Positions 1 through 11,637 of a stretch of 64,000 nucleotides of DNA are shown here, piece after piece (position 1 is the first letter of the stretch; each line of letters begins with the position of its first letter). This DNA comes from Hypholoma sublateritium FD-334 SS-4 (lineage: Eukaryota > Basidiomycota > Agaricomycetes > Agaricales > Strophariaceae). The translations under genes were made by a program, and so were the position numbers. The stretch is from the NCBI GenBank assembly GCA_000827495.1, contig KN817609.1:96708-160707 (forward strand). Direction: 5' to 3'. A model generated the notes under the pieces. The model searched no databases. It saw only the letters and a list, made by a program, of their open reading frames with translations, and was not told where the DNA came from.

Positions 1-3000
1 ATGACTAAGGAAGGTAGGCCGGCGCCAGAAAGTACATCCACCAAAGCTACGGCGCATCCATCACGACTATAACGTACGATAGGTGAAAGCCGGGAGCGAG
101 GAAGAGTTCAGTTTGGGGAGCTGCGATAGACGGTGTACAGGCGGATCAGTGCGTTAACTCTGCGATATGGATAGGTGTAGCGGATTGGGTACGTCGTCTG
201 CTTCGAGCACGGGCGCTGATATGCAAATCGCTGGTTACGAGTTCCAAGAAAATCGAAACCTAATTAGAACATGAGAAAAAGGCAGCCAGGCGTACATAGG
301 TTGGAAGTCGTACCATTGAGGTAGATAGCGCACGGGATACGAAATTCTCTATCGCCATGCTTCCGTGTCTCTTTTATCCGACATGAATGCGTATGAACTA
401 GCTGGAATCCTCACTGAAGTCGTGGACAAAGGGGTCGCTGAGATCGCAGGCGGCCGCGCGACCTGGTTGAACCTTTTGAGATGCAGGGAGATCGCGACGC
501 TTTAGAGGCACTGCCTACGTGGAACGGAGCGTCTTTGAGCGAAAAGGGACGCGAGAAGACTGTTGCGTCGTTGGGAGAATCTAAGTGATGACCATGGTCC
601 AGAGCCAACCATGAGGACGTACGTATCCATTTTATAAACCACCCGTCTTCTCGCCACCTCCTGCGCCCTGGACGTACAGTTCCCGAGAACCTTCGCCAGA
701 GTACCAGCCGCTGCGATCTAGAGAATCAAAGGGCACGCCAAGTTCCAACAAGAGGCCACCAAAGAGATCGTGCAGAATAGGCGCAGGAGATTCGAGATAT
801 AGCAGATAAATTGGATGCGGGTTCGTTGAGGCGACGCTTCAGCCTCGGTGATCGATGTTGGCCAGTGGCAGGTACATCTACAGGAAGAGATGGCGTGGTT
901 CAGGTTGGAAACTCGCGTCGACATGGAGGCACACTTGACTGTAACACGTGGCATCGGCTACCGGCAAGTTTGCACCCCGGGAGCCGACTCTCATCGGCGG
1001 GCGTATGCATACGCATGGCAGCGGGGCGCAGTCTCGCGCAGCGACACGCACAAGGGCAGATGCACTGGCGGGACGCGGGAGATGACGCGTAATACATGCG
1101 CGTCGCGTCGTGTCCTCCTAGGACGACGACGGCGTCGCGGTGGAAGACGCGTTGCTCCGCTCGCGGGGGATCGACGTGCGTGCCTTTCCGCAGCGCGATC
1201 GGCCTGAGAGTGATGTGTTCGCAGACGACGCAGGTGTGTTGTAGGCGGGACTTTCTGGGGCAAGCGAGCAGGAAACCCTTAAGTGGCCCGCGGAGGAGGG
1301 GTGGCGGCCGCCGTAGCGCGCCAGCGCGGGGGGGGGGTGCGCGGTAGAGCGGTATCATCGTGTACATTAGCTTAGTTATTGGATGGCTTAGTATTTTCTG
1401 TATTCAACGGATATGGAGAGCTTAGACGGCGTAGTATAAGTAGTTTAATGTATTTTATTTAAGTATTACTACCGGTGGTGACGAGTCTGGGCCAAGGCCG
1501 GCATGTGCTAGATGCCTGCTGGCCCAGACGATGCGCTGTTGCGTACAGACGTATACACTTCTGTGCAACGTTTTCTTTGCGCTCATGGCCGGTGAGCGAA
1601 GTAACCAATGGTGATACCGGGACATGCGATGCTCGCGCGATATTTGAAGACGAGATCTGACGCATCTGACGCATCTCTTTCAATTTGTGGCCACTATCAT
1701 GATGGAAAAACCAATGGGATATCGGGAAGCATAACGGTGTCCCCAAGTGCATTATCATTCGCCTTTAACAACTGTGCGACCAATTTTTTAAAAAGTGACT
1801 AAGAAGGAACGAGAACGTTGCCGAGCAATTGCCTAGTAACAGGCTTAACAATCACTGTTGGGCCCAATGCGACGCGAGACTTCTCCCTGATGAGTGTTAA
1901 CAACATTTGATTTAATGCATAACCGTCTTTGAACAGTCTCAATACTATACTTTCTAGGCGATTATCATGCTCTCGACGCTTACTTCCCTTGCGGACTCCA
2001 CGGGCCGGGCCGACCGTGGGCGCTTATCCGCGACCTAATTGATGGACCTTTTGTTTCTTTTTTGGTAAGTCACATACGATCATAAGGAATCCAGCTCAAG
2101 CGATACGGGAAAGTACACGGCAGGGTCCTTATCGCGGCAAGGTGGCAGGAAATATTAATGCGCGTCGATTTGACGAAGGCTTTACGGTACAACTTGGAAC
2201 TACTATATAGCGAGGTACAAACAAATAGGAAGTTGGGAACAGAATTCTTGGAAGGTACGAGATAATGGAAGTGGATGGACAAAAGCGAGTTGTTGTAGTA
2301 CGATAAAAGGGAGAAGCAAGCCGAAGATGAAGGTAGGGCTGTCACGAAGATATTGACCTGAACACCAAGTTCAAATAGAAAGCCTTCCTGCCTGCATGCT
2401 ACGTTATTCCCCCTGATTGAATATCGACTATGTGCCTCCCTGTACAGAAGACGAAGATTTGGCAACGTGAATGCTGTTGCGGTGTCGAGCCAAGTCCGAT
2501 TTGTAGGTTGTTGAGTATCCGCACTGCGAGCAGAAGTGACGTATCTGCTGGCCGTGAGGGGGGTGGAAGCGGTTTACGTGACCTTGCAATGAATGACGAT
2601 CAATATAGTGTAGAGAAGTTAATATTTATAGACAAAAATACTGACTGGCTAAACGCTGTTTACTACTAAAATTATGAGAACAGGTACCAACTGAACATTT
2701 GAATCGGTTGGGAACCGCCTCCGTAGACTGTACAAGGAAGACATCAAGCAGTTACAGTACATGTAGGTATAGTCGAAAGCTCACATCCTGAGGTATGTAT
2801 TCTTCCAAGACTATAACTGGGGGTGGATAGCCATTCTACATACGAAGGGGTCAGCAATGGTGCAGGGAAAGCGCCGCTATAAAATGCAGAGCTTACCGCG
2901 TCGCTACCAAACTCAGGACTGGTTTTGCTTTCGGTAGACATTTATTTTTCGTAATGATCTTTGTATAGCGGATTAGTCGGCTTGAGACTTTTATGAGGAA

Positions 3001-3923
3001 GAAATTGGATAGAAACTCGAGTCATTATATATTCACCTCTGTAAACCTCTCCCGGCTGTTTCTGTGCCATCCCTTCCATTAGGGGAGGGGGTATCGGTTG
3101 TAGATTAAATGAAATGGAAAAGTCTGTTTTCCGATAATTTTCAGATGCTGTTATGATATTTGAAGTGGCGGATTTAATCCCTCTTGTAGTGTGAAGAGCG
3201 ATACGTTAGGAAATCCCGTATTTTTATAGTGGCAGGTGCTCATCCTACACTTTGCTACGGATGTCTCCGTTTTCGATTCAGGTATTCAGCATGAACGCCC
3301 CCTCAGCAGAAGCTGCAAGTTGCAACGTTTCTCGTAGGTACATGTGTTCGTGCTGAGCGCCAAGGAGTGTTGTTCTCTGCGTCAAACAGTTCGTTCTGTT
3401 GTAACTAAGATAGCTAAACAACCCCGGCAGGATATCGAGTGTATTGAGCGCACAACGCGTGCGGTATGGTGTAAAGTCGCAGCTGTGCCAGGGTCTTCTC
3501 GTACTGTAGCACAACGTCAACAACCGGCTGGCTGGGGGTATTTATTTCGGCAATTCATGTAGACTCCGAGTCCGATCCGGTGCCCTGCTGCTGCACGAGT
3601 GCACGTTCTATCAATTAAATTACAGCAACAGCTATCAGGCTGCGTGATATATACCAGGCCCCGCCCCAGACGTAACGCGTAAAGCTTTAAAGCTCAAAGG
3701 CCCGCTGTTATGCGTGAGAAGATGCGGGACCGACTGAAAGCCAAAGACATTCTCAAAGGCAGACGAAAGTCGATCTCCGACTCAAATTTCCGCGCCTTGC
3801 CGGGTACCGAACACAGATATTGATAATTGAGCCGTGATAATTAAGTCGATCGGTACTAAAGAAATATCACAGAGTCTGATCTCGAAATCGTCTGGCCCTT
3901 TGATCTGCAGCAAGATTATATTT
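1..3923. other. Region without a supportable gene
   Basis: No reading frame here has recognisable domains or a coherent exon chain. A GC-rich patch at about 1080-1350 has a plus-frame stretch (DDDGVAVEDALLRSRGIDVR, about 1110-1180) that looks like the end of a decayed gene but cannot be named. A stretch at about 190-350 weakly resembles 18890-19100. The rest is AT-balanced sequence with many stops in all frames. A short gene with small exons could have been missed. Confidence 0.4.
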
Positions 3924-4664
3924 CTAGGGCTGGATTTTAGTATTTCCGTTTTTTTGCGCTCTCCCGCGGTCCAGTAAGCCCTTCATCATTTTCCACTCTA
4001 CGTTTTTCAACGGTTTCCTGTCATGGTTTCCAACTGAGCTAATACAGTATTGTTTAGAGCGTGACACGTCAAGGAGGAACTTAAGAAGTGAGGCATGTCG
4101 AAATACTATGTGGTCGTCCCGAAATTCAATTATGGAGGTGAGTCCAGCCAGAGCGGTATAAATGACAGTCGTGGGTATGTCGAGGGCGGAGGAAATTAGA
4201 GAAGTAGAAGTGATATTTTTCAGGATAATATATCCCAGAATGCGGATAGAAAGATCTATGATATTTTTGTCCACTTGTGAGAATATGTGGAAGAATAGTT
4301 TGTCCAGTTCCTCGAAAGGTGTTGATGGGCTATATCGGCAGCTCCGACTTTCCAAAACTGCCTCCAGTTGGTCCGGAGGATGCGAATAAGGCGATGAAAT
4401 GAAGTTCACAACGGCAGATGCGTAGATAAACTGCCCAGATGATTCGGACAGGAGGTCGTCAATTTGTGAAGGAGCAGGCCAACCGCGATCGATATGATTT
4501 CTGGCAGGATGCGTCTTCTTGATCTCGTCGAAACTATCAATGAGATAACGACGTATATCCTGATCAGAAGTGTAGTCACTATCCAAGGACAGTCGATACA
4601 AGACATTGTCAATGTTTGTGGAATTGAAAGCCATTGTTAGATGGCGTTCCTCCCGGCTCGAGAT

Positions 4665-4673
4665 GACGAGGAC
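4665..4673. repeat. Target-site duplication, left copy
   Basis: GACGAGGAC directly precedes the TIR of the element; the identical right copy is at 6216-6224. The site lies in the codons for the strand after the NACHT Walker B motif. Confidence 0.85.
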
Positions 4674-4681
4674 GGGCACGA

Positions 4682-4766
4682 GTAAATGTGCGTGCATGTG
4701 CGTGCGTGTGCGTGCGGTGCGTGCGGTGCGTGCCACGCACAGGCTAATGTGCGTGCGTGTGTATGC
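4682..4766. repeat. GTGCGTGC minisatellite, left terminal tract
   Basis: Imperfect GTGC/GCGT units with a near-palindrome GTGCGTGCCACGCAC, followed by AGGCTAATGTGCGTGC. The same motifs occur in opposite orientation in the middle (5230-5376) and right (6109-6206) tracts, so this is subterminal structure of the element rather than a chance microsatellite. Confidence 0.8.
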
Positions 4767-5229
4767 TCGTCATTCATANGGTCTTGAGCCATATTTGACC
4801 ATCTTTCTGTCTCTGAGTAGCTTATATCAATAATATACACTCAATATCACAGAATTCTGGCTCCTGGGGAACGGTGCTGGGCCAAACTGAAATATGCGTC
4901 TGTGTGACACAATGTGACACCGTGACTCACTGACTAAAAATGACGTCCGAGGTCTTCATTCACAAAGCCTTGGAGCGTATCAGCTGAACATATCAGTCGC
5001 TCTTAAAGGTACACGGTATTGGTTGTAAACTGCAGTGCTTAAATTACATTTCTATTGCGTTAAATTCTTCAATATCAATTGGCAAGATTAAGCTTGCATA
5101 TAAGTACCCTACACCAATTGAACACCAAATATTATCAGCCTAAACAGTGATAACTTATCCAAGTACTTAAAATCAAGTATATGAGGCGTAAATCTGGGTT
5201 TTTCTCATACATTATCAGTCGATTTCCAA

Positions 5230-5376
5230 TGTGCGTGCAGGCGTGACAAACTGCACGCACACGCACGCACATACACACGCACACGCACGCACACGCACGC
5301 ACGCGCACGCACATGCACGCACATGCACGCACATTAGCCTGTGCGTGGCACGCACATCACGCACACGCACGGATTT
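5230..5376. repeat. GTGCGTGC minisatellite, internal tract
   Basis: Tandem GCACGCACAC-type units ending in a GTGCGTGGCACGCAC hairpin. It is inverted relative to the left tract and lies near the middle of the 1.54-kb element. Confidence 0.75.
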
Positions 5377-6108
5377 GCATTAGTGTAAAATTAAGATATT
5401 TGAGCGGTATTACGAGGTAGACGGCCCTAATCTTTGGACGTGCAGCGAACTAAGAAAATACAGTTGTCGAGCCTCAGGTACGTACTCTATGGCATTTTTC
5501 ATGGGGCGCTCAGCAGCACAGGTGCCTGATATCGCACTCACAAATCTCACTCACGCATTACTCCCCCTGAAATCGCCCGCATTTGGGGACGCCTGCAACT
5601 AGGGAACAAAGAAGAACCGCCATGCTGCGGTCGATAGGCGCCCAACGGCGCTTAGTATGGACGTACCGTCTGCTCGTTTTGAATGTAATTATCGCTCCCG
5701 ATTCCAGTGCTCGCTTGTGGAGATAGCGGAGTCGGGGTATCACAATCTAATATATAGCTTAAAGTAGCAAATATTTTCTCTTACTTTATATATTATACGC
5801 AACAAAGTCTGTAACGAAAGGACTGGGACCTCTTCGAGTTTATTTAAGCATATCACCAGCAAGGTACGCTTATTATATGGGCCCGTACATGAAGATGAGA
5901 CTTGGACGCGACAGCTGTGGGAATTGTGGAAAAGAGGAAGTCGGAGAACTTTGGGATAAGTAGTCATAGGACTCGTTTCCAACTTGTTTCCATCAAGATT
6001 TTTTTCACTCCATATGAAATAAACACCTAAAACTGTATTAAAACAGCTCAACGGATACTGGACTGCCCCTGCTACAAGTGAATATATCAAGGACGAACCT
6101 CAGAGAAG

Positions 6109-6206
6109 TACAAGTACGTGCATGCACATTGGCCTGTGCGTGCCACGCACAGCACGCACGCGCACGCACATGCACGCACCATGCACGCACAAGCCACGCA
6201 CATTTC
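6109..6206. repeat. GTGCGTGC minisatellite, right terminal tract
   Basis: GCACGCAC units with the hairpin GTGCGTGCCACGCAC near 6134, adjoining the right TIR. In the interrupted NACHT frame it would encode a meaningless CACA/RACACA peptide. Confidence 0.8.
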
Positions 6207-6215
6207 CTGTGGCCC

Positions 6216-6224
6216 GACGAGGAC
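6216..6224. repeat. Target-site duplication, right copy
   Basis: GACGAGGAC directly follows the right TIR and is identical to 4665-4673. Confidence 0.85.
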
Positions 6225-7423
6225 TATCTGTGGACTTTGGAGAGCCAAGGATTTTGCCAACGCATGGATGAGTAAGACTTGACTGTGTTTCCCATTGGTA
6301 CATTCATCGATTCCGTCCAAGATTACGAGGAGTTTCCAGGGAGCGCCAGAGGCGTGTCCGTAAATCTGCTGGAGTGGTTTGATCACTAACATCTCCAATT
6401 GATATTCGAGGGATTGATTAAAAATGAGAGGATTGCAGTCGATGGTCTGTGTGATGATAGGTTTGGTCTCCGGGACGAGTTGGATTATCTGGTACGCGAT
6501 GGTGGACACCAAGGTCGCGATTGTGTTGCATAATGGGTCTGTGCGGCGGAAGAAGTATTTTGCGACAGGAATATTATTCTCTGCACACAACTTTACTATA
6601 GATCTTGATATTGTGGTTTTCCCGGATCCCGCAGCACCTTTGAGCCAAAGTATCCAAGTATCTCGGACGCCAGTGCCATTTATCCAATTATATATGTCGT
6701 TTAGCACAGACTCTCGCGTGTGCGGATGACATGTCAGCTGGCTCACATCGTGTGGAGCGTTATGCATAGCAGATGTTGAAACATGATCCTGCAGCAGTTC
6801 AAATCCACTTTCGTCTAGATATTTCACAAGCGATGGTCATATACGTGCTCTATTAATTTCATGAAACCAATATCGTACCACATTTTGTGAAACTCTGATT
6901 AGTGAATTGGCCACCAGTTATAACAATGTCTCTCGAATTTGCAAAGAAACCAGCAGTACCTGGTCGGTAGTGTTGATACAATTCTGAGATCATCATCGTG
7001 CATTTCTCCAAAAGATCATGCGTCGTAGGGGATGGCTGCGAATGCACGAATATATCTGTACCACCTGAGTCAGCGACTCGAGAATAAAATTGTAGTATAT
7101 ATTCTATAGGATCCGTACCTCCTTGACCATTACTTTCGAATTTATATTCGCTCAATCCGCGCGATTTCATGTATTATTCTTTCTGCACATGAACTGAGAT
7201 GATGCGCTAGAGCTCAATAATGAGCCTTTGGCAATTAATTGGTACGTACTTTGCAAGTTTATATCCTTTGGTGTGTATGAAAACATTTGAATGGTTGCTA
7301 TATAACTGAAATTCTTCATACTATTACAGGTTTGTATGTACCCAGTGTTTGAGAATAGGGTCATATGTTGTGCTTGCATCTACCCGTCTCCGTTGTGAAA
7401 TTTCACAACCATCGCTGTTGAGA

Positions 7424-7440
7424 CCCAGCGAGAAATCCGG
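7424..7440 (+). repeat. Left terminal inverted repeat of the Tnp2 element
   Basis: CCCAGCGAGAAATCCGG, matching the reverse complement of 16489-16505 at 16 of 17 positions. The flanking 7-mer GTTGAGA lies at 7417-7423. Downstream subterminal sequence (to about 7700) is rich in AAACC-type motifs that also occur inverted near 16420-16480. Confidence 0.85.
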
Positions 7441-7994
7441 AAAACTATGCCAAACATCGCTAAACCGTAGCAGGCATTTGCATTTTGTTTGGCAATCTGG
7501 CTGTAGGCGCCTTTGGTTCAGTTGAAAAGTAAACCATATAAAACAAATGTGAACAAATTCATTAAACCACAGTAAACGAGAGGGAAACAAATGTACATAT
7601 AATGCTGTACCAGCTGCTACAGTGCACCAAACCATATCTAACCAGATAAAACCCAGTGAAAACCAAATCGAACCGTACGAAACCGAATCTATAATCTAAT
7701 CGGATCACAATCAGATCACGAGAAGGCGCAAAATACAACTGAACTCACCATCGAGAAGCCAAGCGCAATCAAAGGCAGCGAGCAGTCCAATACCACAGAG
7801 AAAGCCATAAGAGAATAACCACGTAATAGAGAACAGCAAGGTAGTGAGAAACGCAGTCCGGATCCAGGCGAGCGGTGCGTGAGAAGACAGGACAAGAATA
7901 CAGCCAAGTGCGTCGAGGGCCAGTGCAAGCGCGAGCGAAAAGTTTTCAGGTAGCAATAAGATCACAACGAGAGCTTCCAGTACGGCGAGAGGTA

Positions 7995-10231
7995 TTATTT
8001 GCGCTCTTTGCTGAGCTGAGCATATTCCTGCAGAAGCAATTTTGGATTGTTAGAAAGGGAACAGATGAAGCGATGGTATAGACCTTTTGAGCGGTTTTAG
8101 GGAGCGCGCTCCACAGTACGTCGAATGAGGCAGGAGAAACTGGGTCATTTGTCTGCAAATACTTGATGTAATAGAGATTTCTAAACGAAAGAAATTACCA
8201 GCGAAGTCTCAGATGAAATAGGTACGGACTCACTTTGCCGAAGAGCTATTCGTTATTCTCTTCATTCCAGGTCCAAATACCTTTGAACGGGCGAATGCTT
8301 CCGCTTCGTCGTTACTATCTGCTACTCCCACCGAATCCGATCCTTTCACTGTGGTTTCGGGCAGCTTTCCGTCGGGCTTCATTGTATCTTTCAGAGAATC
8401 GGCTCGTCCACTGGGGCCCGCTGCTGGCCCAAACAAAGCAGCACTGTAAACGCAAGAATCAGTAAATGAACAAAAGGCCTAGGATGTCTTACAACGGATT
8501 CTCGATGGCAAGAATGGGGTTGTTGACCACTGGGACTGCTGTTGTAGAAGGAGGTGGAGCATCTTGCGATACGGAGGTGGCAGCGAATACCGGGACTGCT
8601 GGTATGGCGGTGGCATGTGACGGAGCAGTGGCAGACCTATTTTCGGCTTCGTTCACGGAGGTTGCAGCCACACTGGGGGAAATGCTGTGGGTGTTGTTTT
8701 CAAGCGCATTTTGAACTGTAGGAGACGATTCCGCGGACGTTGGTGGAGATGGAACTGGAGGAGGGGCTGCGTTACCTGCAACTACCTTGTGATGCTTGGT
8801 AGCAGGCTGTGAGTACTCACAGGGCTGTAGTTAGACTGCTTGTTTGCTATACGAGATGGCACTCACCATTTCCACAGCATCATCGGCATCTGAGCATGTG
8901 AGATCATATACGAGGGGAGGGTTTGATCGTTTACCCAGGGACTGAGAGGGAGCTTCTGCTTTACGCTGGCTGGTGGTCAAGGAGCGAGGGACGTAGATGT
9001 CGTCGTCGTCGTCGTCGTCGTTGGCATGGCGAGCTGCCGCACTGCCGCCATCGTGGTCCCACGCACCCATTGGCGAATCGCCCGCCGGTTCCATTTTGAC
9101 TCGAATCATCTCGGACTTGATTTGCTGGTGCGTCTTTTCGGTCTTGCGTGTGACTGCTCGACGGCATTGGGAAACAGCAGTCGATCCAAGTTGTCGGACC
9201 TTCCAGTCATCCTCGCACAGCCAAAGATAGGGATATTTAGCATACATTTCACGAATAAAAAACTTGGTCTCAGTAATTCCAAAATCGCCCCACTTTTCCG
9301 GAAGTGGACAGTTGCTGTCTTTGCCCATCTGTATGAGAATTGCGCGAGCAGCAGCACAGATATTCTTGGCCGTATCCCCAGTGACAATCACACCATGCTC
9401 GTCTTCGATAAAGTCGTTAAGAATGTTCTCGTTATTGAGTGCGAGCCGCGTCCCGCCGCACTGCTTTTTCTGCTGAATGGGACTTTGTGTGGGATCCAAT
9501 ACTGTTTGCTGCTTGGCTTTCGACTCGTTATATAGATTATATTGTCGTTTGGTGGGAAATCTGATCGCAGGGTAATTAGCCGAAATAAACTTGCCAGATG
9601 TTGGGATCCGAAAGGCTGCATGAGGTCCAGAATCAGCCATAGGATTGGTCTTCATTGCGTCAAGCAGTCGTTCGTAAGAATTCCTGCCGCATATATGATT
9701 AGAACGTGTAATTCGCGCATATATTTAGCATATACGCACTTCAGTTCCTTATTTTCTCCGCGCATGGACACATATGCCTTGTATAAAGACTCATATGCCT
9801 TATTTCCACAAGCTAAGAGCTCATGATGTGTAGCCGACGCCAAATCAGAGCCACGGTGTCCCTTCAAAAATCGGATTATCAACCGAGTTTCACAGAAAAC
9901 ATCACATTCTCACCAATTGTCTGTTCTCTTTGTTAGCATAGGAATCTCGACCGTGACGAGCCCACAAGGGGCTAGAGGATTTCTGGCTGCCGGCGTGCGG
10001 CTGTGCGAGAGATTGATATGCGAGATGGCTCGAAGTGCCGGCTGTGAATCCTGCAGGTTCTGTAACATCAAATAAGTCACCGGAATCATCCTCGTCAAAG
10101 TCCAAAGAGTCCCACTCCCTCTGAGTGAAGGGATGAACAGCTGTGCGAGAACTCGTTGATCGGTACATGGTAGGAGGATAAAGGAAAGAACCGGGTGTGT
10201 AGCCGGGTTCTCGTATTCCCATTTTGGTCAC
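7995..10231 (-). CDS. Transposon accessory protein with HMG-like tail
   Basis: A seven-exon gene inside the Tnp2 element. Exons are about 9914-10231, 9740-9861, 8867-9683, 8493-8815, 8234-8443, 8063-8180 and 7995-8027, with introns of about 50 bp in consistent phase. The last intron is either 35 bp or, using an earlier donor in the same phase, 57 bp. The product is about 640 aa. It has an acidic/Ser-rich N-terminus, a helical segment (ERLLDAMK), a conserved-looking block LPEKWGDFGITETKFFIREM, an Asp run (DDDDDDDD), a Pro/Ser/Ala-rich linker, and an end (FDVLWSALPKTAQK..EYAQLSKERK) that resembles the back half of an HMG box. No enzyme motif is visible. I believe similar proteins accompany DNA transposons in agaricomycetes; a DNA-binding or regulatory role is inferred only from the HMG-like tail. 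Confidence 0.7.
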
Positions 10232-10350
10232 AAATATTTGAAGTCCAAAATTTCAAGCCCCAGTTCACAAATGCATAGAACTGTAGCATAAAATGATACA
10301 CATCATATTTTACAGCTGTAGTTTATAGTACAAATTCAATTGCCAATTTA

Positions 10351-11104
10351 TCAATCTGTTTCTGATTCCGTCTTGTCTGGGTCGGTTTCTGATTCTGTCT
10401 TGTCGGGGTCAGTTTCCGATTCCGTCTTGTCAGGGTCGGTTTCTGATTCCGTCTTGTCGGGGTCGGTTTTTGATTCCATCTTATCAGGTCCTACGTCATT
10501 TTCAGGGCGCTCGGCGCCTTTAATATCTGTGGCAAATGTAACCGTTTTTTGCTCTACGACCTTCTGACAGACTGCTGCATTTGGTTGCTTCTCGGTGTCT
10601 TCAGGGAGCCCGGGAGCTTCGGTATTGGAAAGTGCTGCATTTCTCCTGGTATTTTTGCTGGTCTCGCGCAGTCGACGCCATGCAGTAAATTCAGGGAAGA
10701 TATTGTCCAGATTTTCCCACATGGCGTCCATCTTCGCCTGAAATACAGGGTCCTAAGCCTCCAGTGAGATAAATAAAAGTATGCTATCAAAGTACGACCT
10801 CACCAAGATATCAAATGATGAGCCTAATGATGAGCTGGAATCATATTCATACCGACACTTTGTGGTAGTAACTTTTGCACTGTTTTTGGATTTGACTTCG
10901 GCATTGTATTGCACTTCCGGGGCCTTGGGCATCTACAATAGCTATGAGAAAGTGATATGGACAAAATAAAATTGATACCTCTAGCTCAACCTCATCGGGA
11001 TCAGAGGTAGGAATTATTTCTCCGTCACCGACGCTCGGATGAGGACGAGGGTGCCAGATCCAGTCAGGCACATTGTCCGCTCTTGGGTCAAATAACTTAG
11101 GCAT
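10351..11104 (-). CDS. Small transposon-borne protein with DPDKTESET repeats
   Basis: Three exons (10979-11104, 10804-10932, 10351-10752) joined by 46- and 51-bp introns in phase 0 give about 218 aa. The start MPKLFDPRADNVPDWIWHPR is Trp/Pro-rich. The middle holds MWENLDNIFPEFTAWRRLRE, a likely amphipathic helix. The C-terminus is four to five tandem copies of a 9-residue acidic unit (DPDKTESET). It lies just upstream of the 7995-10231 gene on the same strand and head-to-head with the captured-fragment block. No family recognised. Confidence 0.65.
10352..10487. repeat. 27-bp coding minisatellite
   Basis: Five imperfect 27-bp units (core TCTGATTCCGTCTTGTCGGG) in frame at the 3' end of the 10351-11104 gene, encoding DPDKTESET-type peptides. 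The unit is a multiple of three, so copy-number change keeps the frame. Confidence 0.9.
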
Positions 11105-11423
11105 TTAAATAGACTAAGGAACGTCAATTGTCCATGTGTTGAAGAGTTCAAATAAGTAATGTAAGAGCAAAATTGTACAGGGAGGTATTAAATAAAGGAA
11201 AGGACTTAGAAAGCAAAGAATGCAGCCCGGGACAAACGGTCACGACGTGACGGCAGTGGACATCATCGTGACACCGCCTTCATCCCCACAACCACATTGA
11301 CACCGACATTCCATCTCGTTCTCTCTCACACAAGCACGGATACGGAACGACCTCTGGATGTGGGGAGCTTGTGTGTGAGCTGCAGACACGTCGCAACAGC
11401 AGGAGAACTCAAGAACTCACCGG

Positions 11424-11620
11424 GTGTGTTTTGCACCGCCGTCGAGAAAGGTACGCCCCACTTTGAGCTCCCAGACAGCACGACCCCAACGAGCGCACCG
11501 CCCGCCCCGCCGCTCTTGCCGATACGCACCTCCCGCTGCCCGCCGCGAGCAGCGCCAGCTCCGGCACCGCCCCCGCCCCGCTCACCCAGCTCGAGCAGGA
11601 GCGCCTCAACTGCCAAGTGT
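11424..11620 (+). pseudogene. Unidentified GC-rich gene fragment in the Tnp2 element
   Basis: GC-rich coding-like sequence (plus frame ends APLTQLEQERLNCQV) that stops just before the J-domain fragment. Its composition differs from the AT-richer transposon genes on either side, as for the neighbouring captured fragments. The source gene was not recognised. Confidence 0.35.
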
Positions 11621-11637
11621 TAATATGATATCACAGT

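Larger units (their letters stand above)
4674..6215. mobile_element. Non-autonomous TIR transposon inside the NACHT gene
   Basis: The 1,542-bp insertion is flanked by GACGAGGAC at 4665-4673 and 6216-6224. Its ends are inverted: the left end reads GGGCACGAGTAAATGTGCGT and the right end, reverse-complemented, reads GGGCCACAGGAAATGTGCGT. Both ends run into GTGCGTGC-rich tracts, and a third tract lies in the middle (5230-5376). No transposase frame is present. The 9-bp duplication and TIRs fit a Mutator-like non-autonomous element best; a hAT element with an 8-bp duplication plus one chance base is the alternative. One ambiguous base (n) lies at about 4779. Confidence 0.82.
3924..7170 (-). pseudogene. 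NACHT NTPase (NLR-like) gene split by a transposon
   Basis: This is a fungal NLR-like NTPase of the agaricomycete NACHT class, a family thought to act in self/non-self or stress signalling. The first part (about 6879-7170, possibly with a small intron near 7061-7114) ends with the leader FFANSRDIVITGGQFTN. A 64-bp intron (6815-6878) leads to GFELLQDHV, a Walker A motif GAAGSGKT (about 6625-6650) and a Walker B motif LLVILDGIDE (about 6315-6345). The frame then runs into a mobile element at 4674-6215. On its other side it resumes at 4664 with VISSREERHL, the NACHT sensor-like strand, and continues to a stop at 3924. Removing the element plus one 9-bp target copy joins the halves in frame (SPQIVLVISSREE), so the break is otherwise clean. 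The C-terminus is short for the family, so 3' truncation is possible. Naming is from motifs; function is inferred. Confidence 0.85.

Noticed and set aside
3560..3640. tRNA-like stretch with GTCCGATCCGG
   Set aside because: No acceptor stem or full cloverleaf could be formed; the T-arm-like bases alone are not enough.
4682..6206. GTGCGTGC tracts as internal telomere-like repeats
   Set aside because: The unit is not TTAGGG-like, and the tracts are positioned symmetrically inside a TIR element.
7440..7700. AAACC-rich sequence as a telomeric or satellite repeat
   Set aside because: Spacing is irregular, and the motifs recur inverted at the other end of the Tnp2 element, so they are subterminal transposon sequence.
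8997..9535. Plus-strand Ser-run frames opposite the accessory gene
   Set aside because: They are the complement of the poly-Asp codons and neighbouring exon; no independent support.
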